64,000 nt of DNA, from assembly GCA_026129525.1 (NCBI GenBank), contig JAHCHW010000005.1, forward strand, positions 276,538 to 340,537. The letters are read 5' to 3'. The notes under the pieces are model-generated. The model was not told the DNA's origin and searched no databases. It saw only the letters and a list, made by a program, of their open reading frames with translations. The position numbers and the translations under genes are program-made. Below, piece by piece: positions 63,301 through 64,000 of this stretch. The stretch's first letter is position 1. The number at the start of each line of letters is the position of its first letter. This stretch comes from Chitinophagales bacterium (lineage in GTDB: Bacteria; Bacteroidota; Bacteroidia; Chitinophagales; LD1).

Positions 63301-64000
63301 TGCTTATACCTCAAGCAACAATACCGCTACGTTTACTTTAACTAATCAAGCCGGTTGTGATAGTATGGTTACACTGAATCTGACCATCAACCACAGCAAC
63401 ACAGGAACTGATGTAATTACTGCTTGCGACAGTTACACATGGATTGATGGTATTACTTACACCTCTAGCAACAATACCGCTACGTTTACTTTAACTAATC
63501 AAGCCGGTTGTGATAGTATGGTTACACTGAATCTGACCATCAACCATAGCAACACCGGAACTGATGTAGTTACTGCCTGCGATAGTTACACTTGGATTGA
63601 CGGTAATACTTACACTGCAAACAACAATACGGCTACGGTTACTTTAACCAACCAAGCCGGTTGTGATAGTGTAGTTACGTTGAACCTGACCATTAACCAC
63701 AGCAATACGGGAACCGATGTAATTACTGCTTGCGATGGCTACACTTGGATAGATGGTAATACCTATACTGCGAGCAACAACACCGCTACGTTTACCTTAA
63801 CCAATCAGGCGGGTTGTGATTCAGTAGTTACTTTGAACTTGACCATAAAGCATAGCAATACCGGAACAGATGTAATCACTGCCTGCGACAGCTACACTTG
63901 GATAGACGGCAACACTTATACTGCAAGCAACAATACCGCTACGTTTACATTAACTAATCAGGCGGGTTGTGATTCAGTAGTTACTTTGAACTTGACCATC
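57305..64000 (+). CDS. Giant modular repeat surface protein (3' end outside window)
   Basis: Open frame from the ATG at 57305 to the window end, at least 2,232 residues without a stop. Order: N-terminal basic region and signal-like helix (LFVWLLAACSIFSF, residues ~33-46); about seven GloVer-type repeats (TIGR03803; DGTWLYGMT ... GTIFKVKTDGSNFT) at nt ~57470-58500; one degenerate copy of the later repeat; a lectin-like module with YVATGYQGRSGAWIDQFSLRC near nt 58840; about seven 42-residue propeller-like repeats (nt ~59650-60470, WNSVAYGNGMFVAVAS); then at least 23 repeats of 51 residues (nt ~60510 onward, TACDSYTWIDGNTYTSSN ... AGCDSVVTLNLTI). A T9SS domain is expected beyond the window. Probably an adhesin. 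Confidence 0.85.
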   Translation, partial: MKNYSPSQFYLNSYLTATHKTFLKQFKKRLFVWLLAACSIFSFQNNGLYAQQVLHHFDYNNDGGYPNGDLVSDGTWLYGTTNSGGSYGYGTIFKVKTDGSNFTILRSLDGLGANPAGRLVLNGAYLYGMATDGGIYGFGAIFRVDTINGSGYTTLFDFDYSNGASPNGGLYTDGNRLYGMTKYGGNNGSGLIFKMNPDGTGFTVLHYFDSSNGINPEGGLISDGTYLYGTALGGNNGAGVVFRIDTVDGSNFIKLYDFVSVNGSNPCGSLILGGTWLFGMTTFGGINNNGVVFKIKTDGTNFNKLLDFDLNNGRYPNGSLVTDGTWLYGMTEHDGGGGVSGVLFKLKQDGSSYNKLINFTGANGQNPRGGLTMISNTCPILYGMTKYGGTYSKGIIFKYNALNSVNTITSCQNPFTWIDGNNYTSSNNTASYTYIGGSVNGCDSTVFLNLTLLRSSTKPQFNVSGTSYLCNLGDKLQLNLIVQPQNKFTYGQAPYPPTVNTSEVACNCPPGYVATGYQGRSGAWIDQFSLRCRELIAGNTLGVTTVVTNSNGVSNGGAPRGPFEFTGDTVLVGLIVYKNGTYLNGVQAIAQPLSVVLANGNNRLNPIYLPVVGNTSDAVCNPDTLFLDNGTFMSGMMKWSDANNYAAAVGLNSYGYSSYTPTRDLCNEQYLWNNGSTTRDITLTAAGSYVLTVTHNSGCTTLSDTFNVATGLGFTTIDTTVCDSYSFKGITLTKSGTYRDTLTNVVGCDSLVILNLTVKRSSSDYTCAGTTWSEVAAPVNLTYNEVAFGNGIFVAVASSGTGNRVMTSTDGETWTSRSSAADNTWNSVAYGNGMFVAVASTGTGNRVMTSPDGITWTSRTSAADNSWNSVVYGDSLFVAVSSTGTGNRVMTSPDGITWTSRSSAADNTWNSVAYGNGVFVAVASSSIGNRVMTSPDGITWTIRTSAANNIWNSVAYGNGLFVAVSSTGTGNRVMTSPDGITWTIRTSAANNTWNSVTYGKGVFVAVSSSGIGNRVMTSPDGITWTSQTSAADNAWNSVAYGNGMFVAVASGGTNRVMISKCQPAPIYDVITACNSYTWINGVTYTASNNTATYTLTNQAGCDSVVTLNLTINNNTGVQTVTACDSYTWIDGNTYTSSNNSATFTLTNQAGCDSVVTLNLTINHSNTGTDVITACDSYTWIDGNTYTSSNNSATFTLTNQAGCDSVVTLNLTINHSNTGTDVITACDSYTWIDGNTYTSSNNTATFILTNQAGCDSVVTLNLTINHSNTETDVITACDSYTWIDGNTYTSSNNTATFTLTNQAGCDSVVTLNLTINHSNTGTDVITACDSYTWIDGNTYTSGNNTATFTLTNQAGCDSVVTLHLTINHSNTGTDVITACDSYVWIDGNTYTSSSNTATFTLTNQAGCDSVVTLNLTINHSNTGTDVITACDSYVWIDGNAYTSSNNTATFTLTNQAGCDSVVTLNLTINHSNSGTDVITACDSYTWIDGNIYTASNNSATFTLTNQAGCDSVVTLNLTINHSNTGTDVVTACDSYVWIDGNTYTSSNNTATFTLTNQSGCDSVVTLHLTINHSNTGIDVITACDSYVWIDGNTYTSSNNTAMFTLTNQAGCDSVVTLNLTINHSNTGTDVITACDSYVWIDGNTYTSSNNTATFTLTNQAGCDSVITLNLTINHSNTGTDVITACDSYVWIDGNTYTSSNNTATFTLTNQAGCDSVVTLNLTINHSNTGTDVITACDSYVWIDGNAYTSSNNTATFTLTNQAGCDSVVTLNLTINHSNTGTDVITACDSYTWIDGNTYTSSNNTATFTLTNQAGCDSVVTLNLTINHSNTGTDVITACDSYTWIDGITYTANNNTATVTLTNQAGCDSVVTLNLTINHSNTGTDVITACDSYTWIDGNTYTSSNNSATFTLTNQAGCDSVVTLNLTINHSNTGTDVITACDGYTWIDGNTYTASNNTATFTLTNQAGCDSVVTLNLTINHSNTGTDVITACDSYVWIDGNAYTSSNNTATFTLTNQAGCDSMVTLNLTINHSNTGTDVITACDSYTWIDGITYTSSNNTATFTLTNQAGCDSMVTLNLTINHSNTGTDVVTACDSYTWIDGNTYTANNNTATVTLTNQAGCDSVVTLNLTINHSNTGTDVITACDGYTWIDGNTYTASNNTATFTLTNQAGCDSVVTLNLTIKHSNTGTDVITACDSYTWIDGNTYTASNNTATFTLTNQAGCDSVVTLNLTI
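59650..60480 (+). repeat. 126-bp (42-residue) tandem repeats in the giant protein
   Basis: The TGG codon of WNSVAYG recurs at 59777, 59903, 60029, 60155, 60281 and 60407, exactly 126 bp apart, preceded by a diverged copy at ~59650. Each unit reads like one blade of a WD/Kelch-type propeller with RVMTSPDGITWT. Confidence 0.85.
60510..64000 (+). repeat. 153-bp (51-residue) tandem repeats in the giant protein
   Basis: The TGC of TACDSY lies at 60521, then at 60671 and every 153 bp to 63884 without a single indel (22 in that register). Copies are near identical, varying mostly at synonymous sites. Each has two Cys. The array continues past the window. Confidence 0.93.

Noticed and set aside
60510..64000. 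153-bp repeats as non-coding satellite DNA
   Set aside because: The frame stays open with no stop, in register with the ATG at 57305, and differences between units are mostly silent.

Overview
The window looks like part of a chromosome from a Bacteroidota bacterium. The evidence is several secreted proteins with type IX secretion (T9SS) C-terminal sorting domains, a TonB-dependent receptor with an N-terminal carboxypeptidase-regulatory-like domain, GloVer-type tandem repeats, an AURKAIP1/COX24-like small basic protein between a ribonuclease E/G gene and a TPR gene, and few recognisable Shine-Dalgarno sites. An environmental Chitinophagales- or Sphingobacteriales-like lineage is a guess. No rRNA, tRNA, CRISPR array or integrase was seen.

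Layout. 1-3148: 3' part of an RND efflux pump. 3138-12009: glycan locus (four glycosyltransferases, a WlbA/WbpB-type sugar dehydrogenase, an AsnB-type amidotransferase, a sulfotransferase, a hexapeptide acyltransferase). 12017-15034: GH3/serine hydrolase fusion. 15078-23530: accessory island bounded by a diverged ~430-bp direct repeat of the 5' end of a ppiC gene. It holds a REP-type (RAYT) transposase with nested palindromic ends, a minus-strand operon of secreted proteins, a divergent XRE regulator facing an array of palindromes at 22-bp spacing, and a 21-bp heptapeptide-type repeat array. 23220-28086: envelope chaperone operon (PpiC, SurA-like lipoprotein, outer-membrane barrel, SurA). 28195-32953: LRR secreted protein, LhgO, RraA-like, PPK2, quinone reductase-like gene. 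32954-33386: a second 21-bp repeat array. 33387-35934: two-gene restriction-modification system. 35946-38914: RsmI-like methylase and PpiD. 38939-44569: T9SS esterases around a TonB receptor. 44749-47769: secreted protein, sterol-desaturase family enzyme, a lone nuoM. 47825-51780: two toxin-antitoxin pairs (one toxin gene broken by a stop), an HtrA-like lipoprotein, small unknown genes, dispersed repeats. 51922-57163: RNase E/G, small basic protein, TPR protein, HU, RecG. 57305-64000 and beyond: a giant modular surface protein with three repeat classes, running off the window.

How it fits together. Much of the window concerns the cell envelope: making a probably amidated and sulfated glycan, folding outer-membrane proteins (PpiC/SurA/PpiD), and exporting T9SS cargo (hydrolases, LRR protein, probably the giant adhesin). 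Repeat-driven change is the second theme: a 13-G tract in a regulator gene, 7-bp and 21-bp microsatellites, a RAYT element, and near-identical 153-bp repeats in the adhesin. All functional calls are by reading motifs; no database search was run.
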